Assembly (NCBI RefSeq): GCF_013349955.1
Contig: NZ_JABVXC010000006.1
Location: 62,001 to 126,000, forward strand
Direction: 5' to 3'
Length of the DNA stretch: 64,000 nucleotides
Origin: Onishia taeanensis
Lineage (GTDB): Bacteria; Pseudomonadota; Gammaproteobacteria; Pseudomonadales; Halomonadaceae
The notes beneath the pieces were generated by a model that was not told the origin of the DNA, made no database searches, and saw only the letters and a list, made by a program, of their open reading frames with translations. The translations under genes and the position numbers were made by a program. Positions 38,400 through 47,777 of this stretch are shown here, piece after piece (positions within the stretch are counted from its first letter, which is position 1; each line of letters starts with the position of its first letter).

Positions 38400-40987
38400 T
38401 CACGGGGCGTCGCTCTCCTCGTCTGGTTTCTCGCATGGCTCCTCACTTGGTTCCTCATTTGGCCATGGCGCGCACCGCGCTGATCACGCTGCTTTCTCAC
38501 TACCGCCGTCATCCAGGGCAGTTGGCCATGTTGCTGGTCGGCCTGTGGGTCGCCAGCGCCCTGTGGAGCGGCGTGCAGGCGATCAATGCCTCGGCCCGCG
38601 ACAGCTACGCCCGCGCCGAGGCGCTGCTCTCCCCCCGCCTCGAGCGCCTCGAACGCCGTGACGGTGCGCCCCTTGGCTACGCCGACTTCACCACCCTGCG
38701 CCGCGCCGGCCTGCCGGTATCGCCGCTGATCGAAGGCACTATCGAGCTTAACGACGGCCAGCGTCTGAATGTGCTGGGCATCGAGCCGCTAAGCCTGCCG
38801 GCAGGCGGCATCGGTGAAGATCGCCGCACCGGCAATGGCGGTGAGGATGGCGCGAATCCTCTCGGCCTGCTGCAGCCCCCCGGCCAGACTCGGCTCGCCC
38901 CTGAAACCCTCGCCACCCTGAATTTTTCCCCGGGAGAGCGCCCTATCACCGCAGGCGGCGAACGTCTGCCACCGCTTGTCATAGACGCCCAGTTACCGCC
39001 GGGCACTCTGTTGGTGGATATCGCTCGCGCCGCCGAGCTGCTCAAGCGCGGCCCCCGCATCGATACCCTGCTGTTGGCACCGGGCACACCGGCAGCGCTG
39101 CCCGCGGCCTATCGACGAACGCCCGCCGCCCAGGGGCTGTCGCCCGGCCAGCTCACCGAGAGCTTCCATCTCAACCTGACCGCCATGGGTCTGTTGGCGC
39201 TGGTGGTGGGGCTGCTGATCGTGCATGCCGCCTTGGGTCTTGCCCTGGAGCAGCGCCTGGGGCTACTGCGTACCCTGCGCGCCTTGGGGGTGCCGGGACG
39301 TACCCTGGTCGCCCTGCTGGCCGTCGAGCTCGTCTTGCTGGGGCTGGCTGGCACCTTGCCCGGTATTCTCGCCGGGCTGTGGCTGGCCAACATCCTGCTG
39401 CCGGACGTTGCGGCAAGCCTCGAAGCGCTCTTCTCGGCATCGGTCGGGGCCAGCCTGTCGCTGCCCTGGCATTTCTGGGCCGGCAGCCTAGCCATCACCC
39501 TGGGCGGCCTGGCCACCGCCGGCCTCGGGATGCTGTGGCGCACGGCACGGTTGGATATTCTCGCCCTCGGTCACGCCCTGTCATCCCACGCGGACAGTCG
39601 CCGCCGGCAGCGGCGCCAGGCGGGGCTCGCTACCCTGGCCTGGGTTTTTGCACTCGGGCTGTGGGCATGGCCGGCGCCCTCCGGCACGCCCAGCTTGATC
39701 GCCGGTTTCGCCATGGTCGCGCTGGCGCTGGCCGGCAGCGCCCTTGCCCTGCCGGTGCTGCTTGGCGCGGCCCTGGAAGGCCTCAAACGCTGTCTGGGTG
39801 GCAACTCGCCGCGCACCGCCCTGATTCGCTGGGCGCTGGCCGACCTTCAGCTGCAGTTGCCCCGGCTGCAGCTCGCGATGATGGCGCTGCTGCTGGCGCT
39901 TGCCACCAATCTCGGCGTCACCGGCATGGTGGGCGGCTTTCGGCTTACCTTCCTCGACTGGCTCGATCAGCGCCTGGTCGCCGACCTTTATCTGCGTCCG
40001 CCACCCGCAGCCTATGACAGCTGGCGCGATTGGCTCGAAACCCGGCCCGAGATCGCCACCTTGCTCGAACGCCGCGAGACCGATACCCGCCTGATCGGCG
40101 CAGAGGGCGAGCGCCCGGTGGCCCTGCAGGGCATCAGCGCCGACCCGGCGCTGACCGCAAGCTGGCCGCTACTGGCGACCCTGAACGCTGACCGAGCGGC
40201 GGCCTGGCAGTCGCTGCGCGAAGGGGCGGCGCTGATCAACGAGCAGCTGGCAATTGCCACCGGCCTGGCCCCGGGGGATATGCTGACGCTTGCCAGCCCC
40301 AGCGGGCCCTTCACCGCACAGGTGGCAGGCATCTATCCGGACTACGGCAATCCTCGCGGCGAAGTGACCCTGACGGTGGAGCGGCTGATCCAGCGCTTCG
40401 CGGCCAAGCCGGGCTCAATGGGGTTGGTGCTCACTCCAGGTCTGGCGGCGGCCGATGAAGCCGCCCTGCGCCAGAGGCTGACGCGCCCTCTGCCGGCGTC
40501 GGGCGAGGCGCTGGCACCATCGCTGGTCGACCAGCGCAGCGTGCATCGTCAGGCCCGCCAGGTCTTCGAGCGCACCTTCGCCGTGACCCGCGCGCTAACC
40601 GGCCTGACCCTTGGCGTCGCCGCGCTGGCGCTGTTCACCGGCCTGCTGGCCCAGGCCCGCGAGCGCCGTGCCCGGCTGGCGCCGCTATGGGCGCTGGGCC
40701 TTGGCCGCACCACCCTGCTCGGCGTGACACTGGCTCAGCTCGGTGGCCTGGCACTGGCCACGGCATTGCTTGCGCTGCCGCTGGGGGTCGCGTTGAACTG
40801 GGCCCTGGTCGCCGAGATCAATGTTGCCGCCTTCGGCTGGCGGCTGCCGCTGCACGTCTTCCCCGCCGCCTGGGTGCAGGCGCTAGGGCTCGCCGTGCTG
40901 GTGGCCCTGCTGGCCGCCGCGCTGCCGGCCTGGCGGCTATGGCGCGCGCCGCCGCGTCAGCTGCTCGAGGAGTTCTCCGCCTCATGA
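38396..40987 (+). CDS. FtsX-like ABC permease, duplicated type
   Basis: The 863-residue protein has an N-terminal membrane anchor, a large periplasmic segment, about three membrane helices near residues 260-380, a further central helix pair, a second periplasmic domain and three C-terminal helices. This is the double-FtsX layout of permeases that do mechanical work on the cell envelope (extraction of lipoproteins or lipids) rather than classical transport. It is coupled to the ATPase before it and the lipocalin-like protein after it by 4-bp overlaps. Confidence 0.88.
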   Translation: MITGRRSPRLVSRMAPHLVPHLAMARTALITLLSHYRRHPGQLAMLLVGLWVASALWSGVQAINASARDSYARAEALLSPRLERLERRDGAPLGYADFTTLRRAGLPVSPLIEGTIELNDGQRLNVLGIEPLSLPAGGIGEDRRTGNGGEDGANPLGLLQPPGQTRLAPETLATLNFSPGERPITAGGERLPPLVIDAQLPPGTLLVDIARAAELLKRGPRIDTLLLAPGTPAALPAAYRRTPAAQGLSPGQLTESFHLNLTAMGLLALVVGLLIVHAALGLALEQRLGLLRTLRALGVPGRTLVALLAVELVLLGLAGTLPGILAGLWLANILLPDVAASLEALFSASVGASLSLPWHFWAGSLAITLGGLATAGLGMLWRTARLDILALGHALSSHADSRRRQRRQAGLATLAWVFALGLWAWPAPSGTPSLIAGFAMVALALAGSALALPVLLGAALEGLKRCLGGNSPRTALIRWALADLQLQLPRLQLAMMALLLALATNLGVTGMVGGFRLTFLDWLDQRLVADLYLRPPPAAYDSWRDWLETRPEIATLLERRETDTRLIGAEGERPVALQGISADPALTASWPLLATLNADRAAAWQSLREGAALINEQLAIATGLAPGDMLTLASPSGPFTAQVAGIYPDYGNPRGEVTLTVERLIQRFAAKPGSMGLVLTPGLAAADEAALRQRLTRPLPASGEALAPSLVDQRSVHRQARQVFERTFAVTRALTGLTLGVAALALFTGLLAQARERRARLAPLWALGLGRTTLLGVTLAQLGGLALATALLALPLGVALNWALVAEINVAAFGWRLPLHVFPAAWVQALGLAVLVALLAAALPAWRLWRAPPRQLLEEFSAS

Positions 40988-42249
40988 ACCGTCGCTCGAC
41001 GATACGTCGTCTTTTTACCCGCCTTCCACGCTGGAAGCGCATGCTGCTGGCGGGACTTATGCTGGCACTCGTGCTGGGGCTTGTGCTTAGCCTCGCGCTG
41101 CTGGCTTGGCCAACACGCCACTCGACTCCACCTGCGGCCCAGGCGTCGAACGGCGGCTTCGCGGGCCTTGGCCGCGCGGCCGAGGGTTTCACGCAGGCGA
41201 GGCCCGGCCAGGTACTGCGCTTCCCCGAGGATCACGGCGCGCATCCCGGCTTTCGTACCGAATGGTGGTACCTCACCGCCAACCTCCACGATGAGCAGGG
41301 CCGGCCGCTGGGCGTGCAGTGGACGCTGTTTCGCCAGGCGCTGGCGCCGCCTTTGGCCCCTCGAGGCACGAGCGAGGCAGCCGGCATGACCAATCCCTGG
41401 GCCTCGAATCAGCTATGGATGGCCCACGCTGCCGTCTCCCAGGGCGAGGAACATGTGGTCGCCGAGCGCCTGTCACGCGGCAGCCCGGATGGCCTTGCCG
41501 GCCCGGCAGGGGTGCGCGCCGCGCCCTTCGCCGCCTGGGTCGACGACTGGCAGCTAACCGGCACCGTCCCCAGTGCTCTCTCAAGCACTGCCGATGCTCT
41601 GAGCCAGCTGAGCGTTAGCGCCACCCTGGATGAGGCCACCCGCTATCGGCTGACGCTGACCGCCAAGGGGCCGCTCGTCGCCCACGGCGAGGCCGGCTTC
41701 AGCCAGAAGGCCGCCGACGGCCAGGGTTCCTTCTATTACAGCCAGCCCTTTTATCAAGCCGAGGGTGAGGTGACCCTTAACGGTGAGACCCACCGCGTCA
41801 GCGGCCGGGCATGGCTCGACCGGGAATGGAGCAGCCAACTGCTCGGCGAGGCTCAGCAAGGCTGGGACTGGCTGTCGCTGCATCTCGCCGATGGCAGCAA
41901 GCTGATGGCTTTTCGCCTGCGCGGTGGCGCGGCGGATGAAGGAAACGCGCAAGACGATAGCGCTGATTACCTGTCCGGCAGCCTGATCAGCACCGATGGC
42001 ATCCTCACACCGCTTGGCCCCACCGAGCTTTCGCTGACGCCACTTGCCGAGAGCTCGGTAGCCGGTCGGCGGCTACCCACCCGTTGGCGACTCGAGGTAC
42101 CCGGCCAGGGGCTCGACTTGACGATCGCCGCACGCAACCCCAACCGCTGGATGACGACGCAAGTGCCCTATTGGGAAGGCGCGGTGACGGTCGCAGGCCC
42201 CGACGGCCGGCCGCGCGGGGAAGGCTATCTGGAAATGACCGGCTACTAA
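40984..42249 (+). CDS. Membrane-anchored CrtC/AttH-type lipocalin-like protein
   Basis: The 421-residue protein has an N-terminal membrane helix (MLLAGLMLALVLGLVLSLAL) and then the hydroxyneurosporene-synthase/AttH double lipocalin-like fold: FPEDHGAHPGFRTEWWYLTA, WTLFRQALAP, SGRAWLDREWSSQL and LMAFRLRGG. Members of this family act as carotenoid hydratases or as partners of ABC permeases. Here the context with an FtsX-like permease and no carotenoid genes favours the second. A lipid-type ligand is inferred. Confidence 0.88.
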   Translation: MNRRSTIRRLFTRLPRWKRMLLAGLMLALVLGLVLSLALLAWPTRHSTPPAAQASNGGFAGLGRAAEGFTQARPGQVLRFPEDHGAHPGFRTEWWYLTANLHDEQGRPLGVQWTLFRQALAPPLAPRGTSEAAGMTNPWASNQLWMAHAAVSQGEEHVVAERLSRGSPDGLAGPAGVRAAPFAAWVDDWQLTGTVPSALSSTADALSQLSVSATLDEATRYRLTLTAKGPLVAHGEAGFSQKAADGQGSFYYSQPFYQAEGEVTLNGETHRVSGRAWLDREWSSQLLGEAQQGWDWLSLHLADGSKLMAFRLRGGAADEGNAQDDSADYLSGSLISTDGILTPLGPTELSLTPLAESSVAGRRLPTRWRLEVPGQGLDLTIAARNPNRWMTTQVPYWEGAVTVAGPDGRPRGEGYLEMTGY

Positions 42250-42272
42250 GCGCTCGGACTCAAGCCACCACA

Positions 42273-42347
42273 GATCAGTCAGCCATGGATCAGCCAGCCA
42301 TGGATCAGCCAGCCATGGATCAGCCAGCCGAGGATCAATCAACGATA
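42273..42347. repeat. 15-bp minisatellite
   Basis: Five units of the type GATCAGCCAGCCATG, the last two degraded, lie just after the lipocalin-like gene. Confidence 0.85.
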
Positions 42348-42513
42348 AAACTTATACAGAGCTATCAGCCAGTACCCGCAGCGCTGCACGCGCCTAACGC
42401 GCTATCGTTCACCAGCGAGCGTTTATATCGCCTTTATCGGCTCACAAAGCACTGGACAGTCGGCCAAAAAATTCTACATTAATTGTACAAACCCCTATTC
42501 TGGAGCCCACACC

Positions 42514-42876
42514 ATGGCCGCCAACGACACGCCCATTGAAGACTATCCCGTGCCAGAGGCGCAGTTCACTCTCGCCAGCCTATCCCACGCTCTCCATCAG
42601 GGCATGTCGCCGATTGTCGAGGTCAAGTCCATGGATGGCATCTACTCGGTGCGCTTCCATCATGCCAAGGGCATGTCGAGTTTGGTCGACGAGTCAGGGA
42701 GTGTCTGTACCTTCAAGGGTACCGGCGAAATCCGCGACCTGATGGGCTCGCTTGGCCTGACTCATGGTGTGCTGACCTGGGCAGACCAGTGCGGTGACGA
42801 AATGATTGGCGTGCCCAGCAAACCGATCACCGTCGAGGAAATGCTCACCTACGGCACCCGCATTGCCTTTCGCTGA
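42514..42876 (+). CDS. Small conserved protein of unknown function (possibly DUF6482)
   Basis: The 120-residue cytoplasmic protein has a central VKSMDGIYSVRFHHAKGMSS segment that would form a beta-hairpin pair, followed by a helix. It recalls DUF6482 proteins common in halomonads and pseudomonads, but the match is from memory and tentative. The ATG follows TGGAGCCCACACC. It appears to be a single-gene unit. Confidence 0.65.
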   Translation: MAANDTPIEDYPVPEAQFTLASLSHALHQGMSPIVEVKSMDGIYSVRFHHAKGMSSLVDESGSVCTFKGTGEIRDLMGSLGLTHGVLTWADQCGDEMIGVPSKPITVEEMLTYGTRIAFR

Positions 42877-43037
42877 GCGCGATGGCATACACTCCAAGAC
42901 CCGCGGGCCAGACCGACGAACGACTCTTGCGAAGTTCTTCTTTACGAGAAATACGTCTTTTCAAGCAAGCCCTGACGAACGAGTCGCGAAGAGCGCATCG
43001 TGACGAACGGGTTCTGACGAATCATCCCTGATACACC

Positions 43038-43064
43038 AAAAAGACCGCCCGAAGGCGGTCTATC
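43038..43064 (-). terminator. Terminator of the ProX-like gene
   Basis: GACCGCC-CGAA-GGCGGTC stem; read leftward it is followed by TTTTTGG. Confidence 0.8.
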
Positions 43065-43116
43065 GCTAACGTTGTCGTTACGATCTTGCCCTTGCGTCAG
43101 GGCAGCAGCGCAGCGC

Positions 43117-44064
43117 TCAGGACTCGAAGTCGAAGGCTTCCTGCAGGGCAGGCCAGGCCGGCTTGCCGTCGATGGTGGTCACACCATCGACAAAGGCTTC
43201 GATGCGATCCGGATGCTGGTTGATCCACTCGACCGCGACTTCGTCCGGGTCACGTTCTTCAAAGCTGAACTCGTAGATCATCGCGCTCTGATCGTCGGCG
43301 CTGAAGGTCAGCTGATCGAGCAGACGAGTCGCATTGGGGTGCGCCTCTGAATAGGGTTTGTTAAGCAGCGTGCGTACATCACTGCCGCCACCGTCCGGGC
43401 CCCACATGTCCTCGGTGTCTTCGAGATAGACCACATCGTATTCGATGTTCATCCAGTGCGGCGTCCAGCCGGCGAAGACGATCCATTCATCGTTGCTGAT
43501 GGCGTTCTTGACGGCACTGAGCATGCCCGGTGTCGATGTTTCCACCGGCTTCCAGTCACCCAGGCCATAGGTGTCGTTATCGATGGCCTCGTTGAGGGTG
43601 TCGCTCATGCCGGAGCCGACTTCGATGGAGAAGATTTCACGGCCGAACTTATCGGCGAACTCCGGCTTGTCCAGGTCACCGACCTGCTTCACGCCGGCCT
43701 CGGCCACGTAACGCGGTACGGCGAAGCCGATCAGGGCGCCATCGACGTTGTTGCCCAGGTCGACCAGGGTGTCCTTTTCCATTGAGGCGTCATACATCGG
43801 CTGCTGAGCGGGCAGCCAAGCCGCCATGAAGGCGTCGACTTCATTCAGGTTCAGTGCCTCGTAGGCAATCGTCGCGCCAATTTCCTGCTGGCTGGGCTCG
43901 TAGCCAAGTGCCTCCAGCAGCTCGGCAGCGAGCTGGGTCTTGACCGTGACGCCCGGCCAGGACGGCGTGGCGAAACGGATCTCAGCGCTTTCATCAGCGG
44001 AGGCGAAAGCCGGCAGCAGGGCCAACGGTGCGGCGATAAGGCCGCTAGCGAGGATGCGGGTCAT
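43117..44064 (-). CDS. Glycine-betaine/proline-type ABC substrate-binding protein
   Basis: The 315-residue protein has a signal peptide (MTRILASGLIAAPLALLPAF, cleaved near ASA-DE) and an OpuAC/ProX domain with FATPSWPGVTVKTQLAAELL and aromatic residues (WTPHWMN) typical of quaternary-amine cages. It should bind betaine, choline or a related osmolyte in the periplasm, useful in a halophile. A TTG 21 bp upstream has AAGGA at good distance and could be the true start. No ATPase or permease is adjacent; it must use partners elsewhere. Confidence 0.88.
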   Translation of the reverse strand: MTRILASGLIAAPLALLPAFASADESAEIRFATPSWPGVTVKTQLAAELLEALGYEPSQQEIGATIAYEALNLNEVDAFMAAWLPAQQPMYDASMEKDTLVDLGNNVDGALIGFAVPRYVAEAGVKQVGDLDKPEFADKFGREIFSIEVGSGMSDTLNEAIDNDTYGLGDWKPVETSTPGMLSAVKNAISNDEWIVFAGWTPHWMNIEYDVVYLEDTEDMWGPDGGGSDVRTLLNKPYSEAHPNATRLLDQLTFSADDQSAMIYEFSFEERDPDEVAVEWINQHPDRIEAFVDGVTTIDGKPAWPALQEAFDFES

Positions 44065-44156
44065 GGGACGGTTGGGGTTGTTCAAGGGATGAATCCTTGG
44101 CAGGTCATGCCATGAATGGGTTCGGAGCAACGCTACTCCTATCTACCGTTGGTCGC

Positions 44157-44182
44157 AAAAACGCCCCGCACAGGCGGGGCGT
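44157..44182 (-). terminator. gloA terminator
   Basis: ACGCCCCGC-ACAG... pairing GCGGGGCGT; read leftward it is followed by TTTTTG. Confidence 0.75.
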
Positions 44183-44296
44183 ATTGGGCACTCCACGGCA
44201 GGAGTTGACGACGGGGTTGCGGCCTATGTCGCCGACACAATCGCCAACACCGTCCTCAACTCTGTCCTCAGTTCCGTTCTCAAAGGCATCCGCGGG

Positions 44297-44830
44297 TCAG
44301 TCCCCGATGTTGGCCAGGCGTGCGGCTTCGACGATCTCGATCCAGTAACCATCGACATCCTTGACGAAGACCACGTCCTTCATCTTGCCTTGATCGGCGC
44401 GCTTGACGAACTCGACCTCATTGGCATCGAACCACTCAACGGCGGCGTCGAGATCCGGTACCGAAAAGCAGATGTGGCCAAAGCCCTGTGGCTCGGCATT
44501 GCCATCGTGGTAGGCGAAGTCTTCCTGGTTCTCGGTGCCCCAGTTGTGGGTCAGCTCGAGCAGCCCCTTCTGGCTGAAGGTCCAGACGGTGCGCTGCCCC
44601 TTGTCTTCGGGCACCTCATCGCCGTCTTCGAGCCGCGCCAGGAAATACAGCGAGAAGCCGAGTTCCTCGAAGTCCAGCTTGCGCAGCACGCGCATGCCGA
44701 ACACGCGGGTATAGAAGGCCAGCGACTTTTCGGGATCCTTGACCCGCACCATGGTGTGGTTGAGGCGAAAGCCCTGGGACTCGGCGGTGGGCGCCTGAAC
44801 GCCGGGATGCTGCTCTCCGGTAAAGCTCAT
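44297..44830 (-). CDS. gloA: Lactoylglutathione lyase (glyoxalase I)
   Basis: The 177-residue enzyme converts the methylglyoxal-glutathione hemithioacetal to lactoylglutathione. It has RLNHTMVRVKDPEKSLAFYT with the first metal His, ELTHNWGTE with the second-half Glu/His, GFGHICFSVPDLDAAVEWF and YWIEIVE with the last Glu. Length fits the long form of GlxI. AAGGGAG precedes the ATG. It is read in the same direction as the GMC oxidoreductase gene but 94 bp away. Confidence 0.95.
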   Translation of the reverse strand: MSFTGEQHPGVQAPTAESQGFRLNHTMVRVKDPEKSLAFYTRVFGMRVLRKLDFEELGFSLYFLARLEDGDEVPEDKGQRTVWTFSQKGLLELTHNWGTENQEDFAYHDGNAEPQGFGHICFSVPDLDAAVEWFDANEVEFVKRADQGKMKDVVFVKDVDGYWIEIVEAARLANIGD

Positions 44831-44924
44831 GGTATCTCCCTTCTAGTCGTTTAGTCGTTGCGGTTGAGTAGGGTATGGGGGCGGGCCGGCACGACTTCCA
44901 CCCCCGTGGAATGCGCAGGCTTTC

Positions 44925-46508
44925 CTAAACGATGCCTTCCTTCATCAACTGGCCAATATGCTCGGCCTGGCGAATCGCCAGCGAGACGATGGTCAGCGTC
45001 GGATTCTCTGTTGCGGATGTCGTGAACTGGCTGCCATCGGAGATGAACAGGTTGGGGATATCGTGGCTCTGCCCGAAGCCGTTGCAAACTCCGTCCTGGG
45101 CGCGCTGGCTCATGCGGCACGAGCCCAGGTTATGGGTCGAGGGATAGGGCGGTGTGCGATAGATATTCTTGGCCCCCACCGATTCATAGATCGCCGAGCC
45201 TTGACGATAGGCATGTTCGCGCATCGCGATGTCATTGGGGTGATCATCATAGTGGACGTTGGCCACCGGCATGCCGAAGGCATCCTTGAGATCGGTATTC
45301 AGGGTGATGCGATTGCTTTCCCTGGGCATATCCTCGCCCACCAGCCACATCCCGGCCATGTGGTCGTACTGGTCGAGGGCGCCGGTGAAGTCGCTGCCCC
45401 AGGCGCCAGGATCGAAGAAAGCGGCCATGAACGGCAGGCCCAGTGATACGGTTTCCATTTCATAACCGCCGACAAAGCCCCGCGATGGATCATGATGCGC
45501 TTCGTCGGAAATGATCCCGGCCATGGTGGTGCCGCGATACATGTGGACCGGCTCGTCAAAGGTGGCGTAAACCGAGCCGGTGGTGTGGCGCATGTAATTG
45601 CGACCAACCTGGCCTGAGCTGTTGGCCAGACCATCCGGAAACAGCGATGACGCCGAATTGAGAAGCAGCCGGGGCGTTTCCAGTGAATTACCGGCGACGG
45701 CCACCAGCCGTGCCTTTTGACGCTGCTGATCGCCATTGGCATCGAAGTAGACCACGCCTGTCACCTTGCCCTGGGCATCGTGCTCGATGTGGGCCACATG
45801 CGACTGGGGCCGCAGCTCCATGTGCCCCGTGGCGATCGCCGCCGGTAGCTCGGTGTAAAGCGTCGACCACTTGGCGCCGGTGCGACAGCCCTGGAAGCAG
45901 AAGCCGCGCTGCTGACAGGACGCTCGGCCATCTCGAATCTGGCTGTTGATCGCCATATGCCCGGTGTTGCATTCATAACCCAGGTTCTTGGCTCCGGTGT
46001 ACATTACATGAAAGTTGTTATTGCCCGGCAGCCCGGGAATGTCATTGGTCCGGGTAACGCCCATGCGGTCTTCGGCTCGCGTGTAATAGGGCGCCAGCTC
46101 ATCATAGGTCACCGGCCAATCGAGCAGATTGGCCCCCTCGACCTTGCCGTATTCGCTCAGGGCCCGAAACTCATGGGGCTGAATACGCAGGCTGGCGCCG
46201 GCCCAGTGTACCGTGGTGCCCCCCACCGACTTGACGATCCAGGCCGGTAGATTCGGGAAGTCCTTGGCCAGCCGAAAGCTGCCGGAGGTGGTTCGCGGGT
46301 CCAGCCACGCCAGTTGGCTGAAAGAGGCCCATTCGTCGGCCAGGAAGTCATCGCGGGTATGAATCGCGCCGGCCTCGAGCACGACGACATCGATGCCCTG
46401 TTGGGCCAGTTCGTTCGCGAGGGTGCCGCCCCCGGCGCCGGAACCGATGATCACTGCCACATGATCGTCGTCGTGCTGGAAACGTGTCTGGTTGTCAGTC
46501 ATGGCCAT
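44925..46508 (-). CDS. GMC-family FAD oxidoreductase (gluconate 2-dehydrogenase large-subunit type)
   Basis: The 527-residue flavoenzyme begins with the FAD site VAVIIGSGAGGGTLANELA and VVVLEAGA, has the GGTTVHWAGAS motif, and ends with NLGSCRMSQ, the catalytic-His region, and TTSATENPTLTIVSLA. Family members oxidise sugars, sugar acids or alcohols. The next gene upstream encodes the Tat-exported small subunit, so the pair likely acts in the periplasm. GAGGAG precedes the ATG. The cytochrome c subunit that often completes the complex is not present here. Confidence 0.92.
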   Translation of the reverse strand: MAMTDNQTRFQHDDDHVAVIIGSGAGGGTLANELAQQGIDVVVLEAGAIHTRDDFLADEWASFSQLAWLDPRTTSGSFRLAKDFPNLPAWIVKSVGGTTVHWAGASLRIQPHEFRALSEYGKVEGANLLDWPVTYDELAPYYTRAEDRMGVTRTNDIPGLPGNNNFHVMYTGAKNLGYECNTGHMAINSQIRDGRASCQQRGFCFQGCRTGAKWSTLYTELPAAIATGHMELRPQSHVAHIEHDAQGKVTGVVYFDANGDQQRQKARLVAVAGNSLETPRLLLNSASSLFPDGLANSSGQVGRNYMRHTTGSVYATFDEPVHMYRGTTMAGIISDEAHHDPSRGFVGGYEMETVSLGLPFMAAFFDPGAWGSDFTGALDQYDHMAGMWLVGEDMPRESNRITLNTDLKDAFGMPVANVHYDDHPNDIAMREHAYRQGSAIYESVGAKNIYRTPPYPSTHNLGSCRMSQRAQDGVCNGFGQSHDIPNLFISDGSQFTTSATENPTLTIVSLAIRQAEHIGQLMKEGIV

Positions 46509-46553
46509 GATGATTCTCCTCTACTTTGTCGCGTTTTTTGTCTTTTTTAGGAC

Positions 46554-47120
46554 TCAGGACGGCACTTCGCCGGGCATATAGCCGTTGGCGGGCTGTGGCG
46601 GTTCGGGCAACCAGGTCAGGTCACTGAACCCGTTGTAGAGGTAGCCCTTGTCGCCCTCCTCGCCCTGGTAGCCGAAATGCGTGAAGGCCAAAGGATTGTT
46701 GTATAACGAGACGATGGCAGTGGAGCGGACCTTCTCGAAGAAGGACGTGCCTTCAAGCGAGGCGACCCGCAGATACTGATCATTTGGTGCGAGAGCCAGC
46801 CAATCGCCGCTGGCATCATCATCGAGCGCCTTGACCCCTCCCTGTAGCAGGGTGCGGTTAGCCTCGGCCTCGGCGGCACGGTCCAGGTCTTTGACTACGA
46901 AGGCATAGACGGCATCCTCGAGCCCGGGATGCGGGAACAGGTGTTTCGTGACCTGAAGCAACACCTCACCTTCGTGTGAACTCAGCGCATCGAGCGGCAT
47001 GGCCCAGCTACGACTGGGGGCCAACAGAGCGATAGGCCCACTGGCGAAGGCCAGGGTACCGACCAGGGCACCACCGGTCGTTTTCAGGAAGGTGCGGCGT
47101 GATAGCGATGTGGACGGCAT
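46554..47120 (-). CDS. Gluconate 2-dehydrogenase subunit 3-type protein, Tat exported
   Basis: The 188-residue protein has a twin-arginine signal (SRRTFLKTTGGALVG) and a helical domain of the gluconate 2-dehydrogenase subunit 3 family (EGEVLLQVTKHLFPHPG; FGYQGEEGDKGYLYNGFSDL). The small subunit is needed for export of the FAD subunit, which has no signal. GGGGAG lies 7 nt before the chosen ATG; upstream codons lack support. It is 45 bp before the GMC gene, forming an operon. Confidence 0.9.
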   Translation of the reverse strand: MPSTSLSRRTFLKTTGGALVGTLAFASGPIALLAPSRSWAMPLDALSSHEGEVLLQVTKHLFPHPGLEDAVYAFVVKDLDRAAEAEANRTLLQGGVKALDDDASGDWLALAPNDQYLRVASLEGTSFFEKVRSTAIVSLYNNPLAFTHFGYQGEEGDKGYLYNGFSDLTWLPEPPQPANGYMPGEVPS

Positions 47121-47370
47121 GACGAATCTCCCCATGGGATCGAGCAGAGAGGTCACAACATCTCGCGGCGACCTCGCAGGTGGTGATGACTCACCATGCC
47201 AGCGGCATGGCGACAGACATCTGATTCCGAGGCTATGCCTGAAATAGGGAGGCGGGGTAACAGCGGATTACTACTTAGCCGAAGGTAGAAGTTAAGCGCT
47301 TCAACATGGCTCTCTGCTCATAGCGAAGCTAATGTAGAAATTATTAGCATCCTATGTGGCGGGTAATTCC

Positions 47371-47664
47371 ATGTGTCATGTTTATGCATCAACGCATCCC
47401 AAGCGCTACGAAAGCACTACTCGCTCGGTCCGTCTGCAGGGCAGCGTGACCAGCGTCAGGCTGGAAAACGAGTTCTGGGATATCCTCGATTGTCTGGCCA
47501 ACGATCAGGGCATGACGGCCGGACGCTTCATCAGCAAACTCTATGGCGAAGTCATCGCGGAAAAGGGCAGCGTGCCCAATCTGGCATCGATGCTGCGCGT
47601 GGCTTGTGCCGTCCATCTTCACCTCAGCAATGTGCCGACAACGCTATCGCACCAACCGGCCTAG
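47371..47664 (+). CDS. Ribbon-helix-helix domain protein
   Basis: The 97-residue protein matches the RHH_4 family: RSVRLQGSVTSVRLENEFWD forms the ribbon, followed by the two helices through MTAGRFISKLYGEV and NLASMLRVACAVHL. It may bind DNA as a dimer or act as a regulator in cell-envelope stress; the target is unknown. I start at MCHVYASTHP, the usual family beginning; a GTG 15 bp upstream is possible. It is monocistronic. Confidence 0.8.
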   Translation: MCHVYASTHPKRYESTTRSVRLQGSVTSVRLENEFWDILDCLANDQGMTAGRFISKLYGEVIAEKGSVPNLASMLRVACAVHLHLSNVPTTLSHQPA

Positions 47665-47777
47665 CCGCGCAATAAAAAAGACTGGTAATAAAAAGACACG
47701 CCGAAACAAACAGATAAAAAGAAATGAACAGGCACGGCGAGAGACGACGACACCACGAAAGGCAAAGGCGCAACGAT

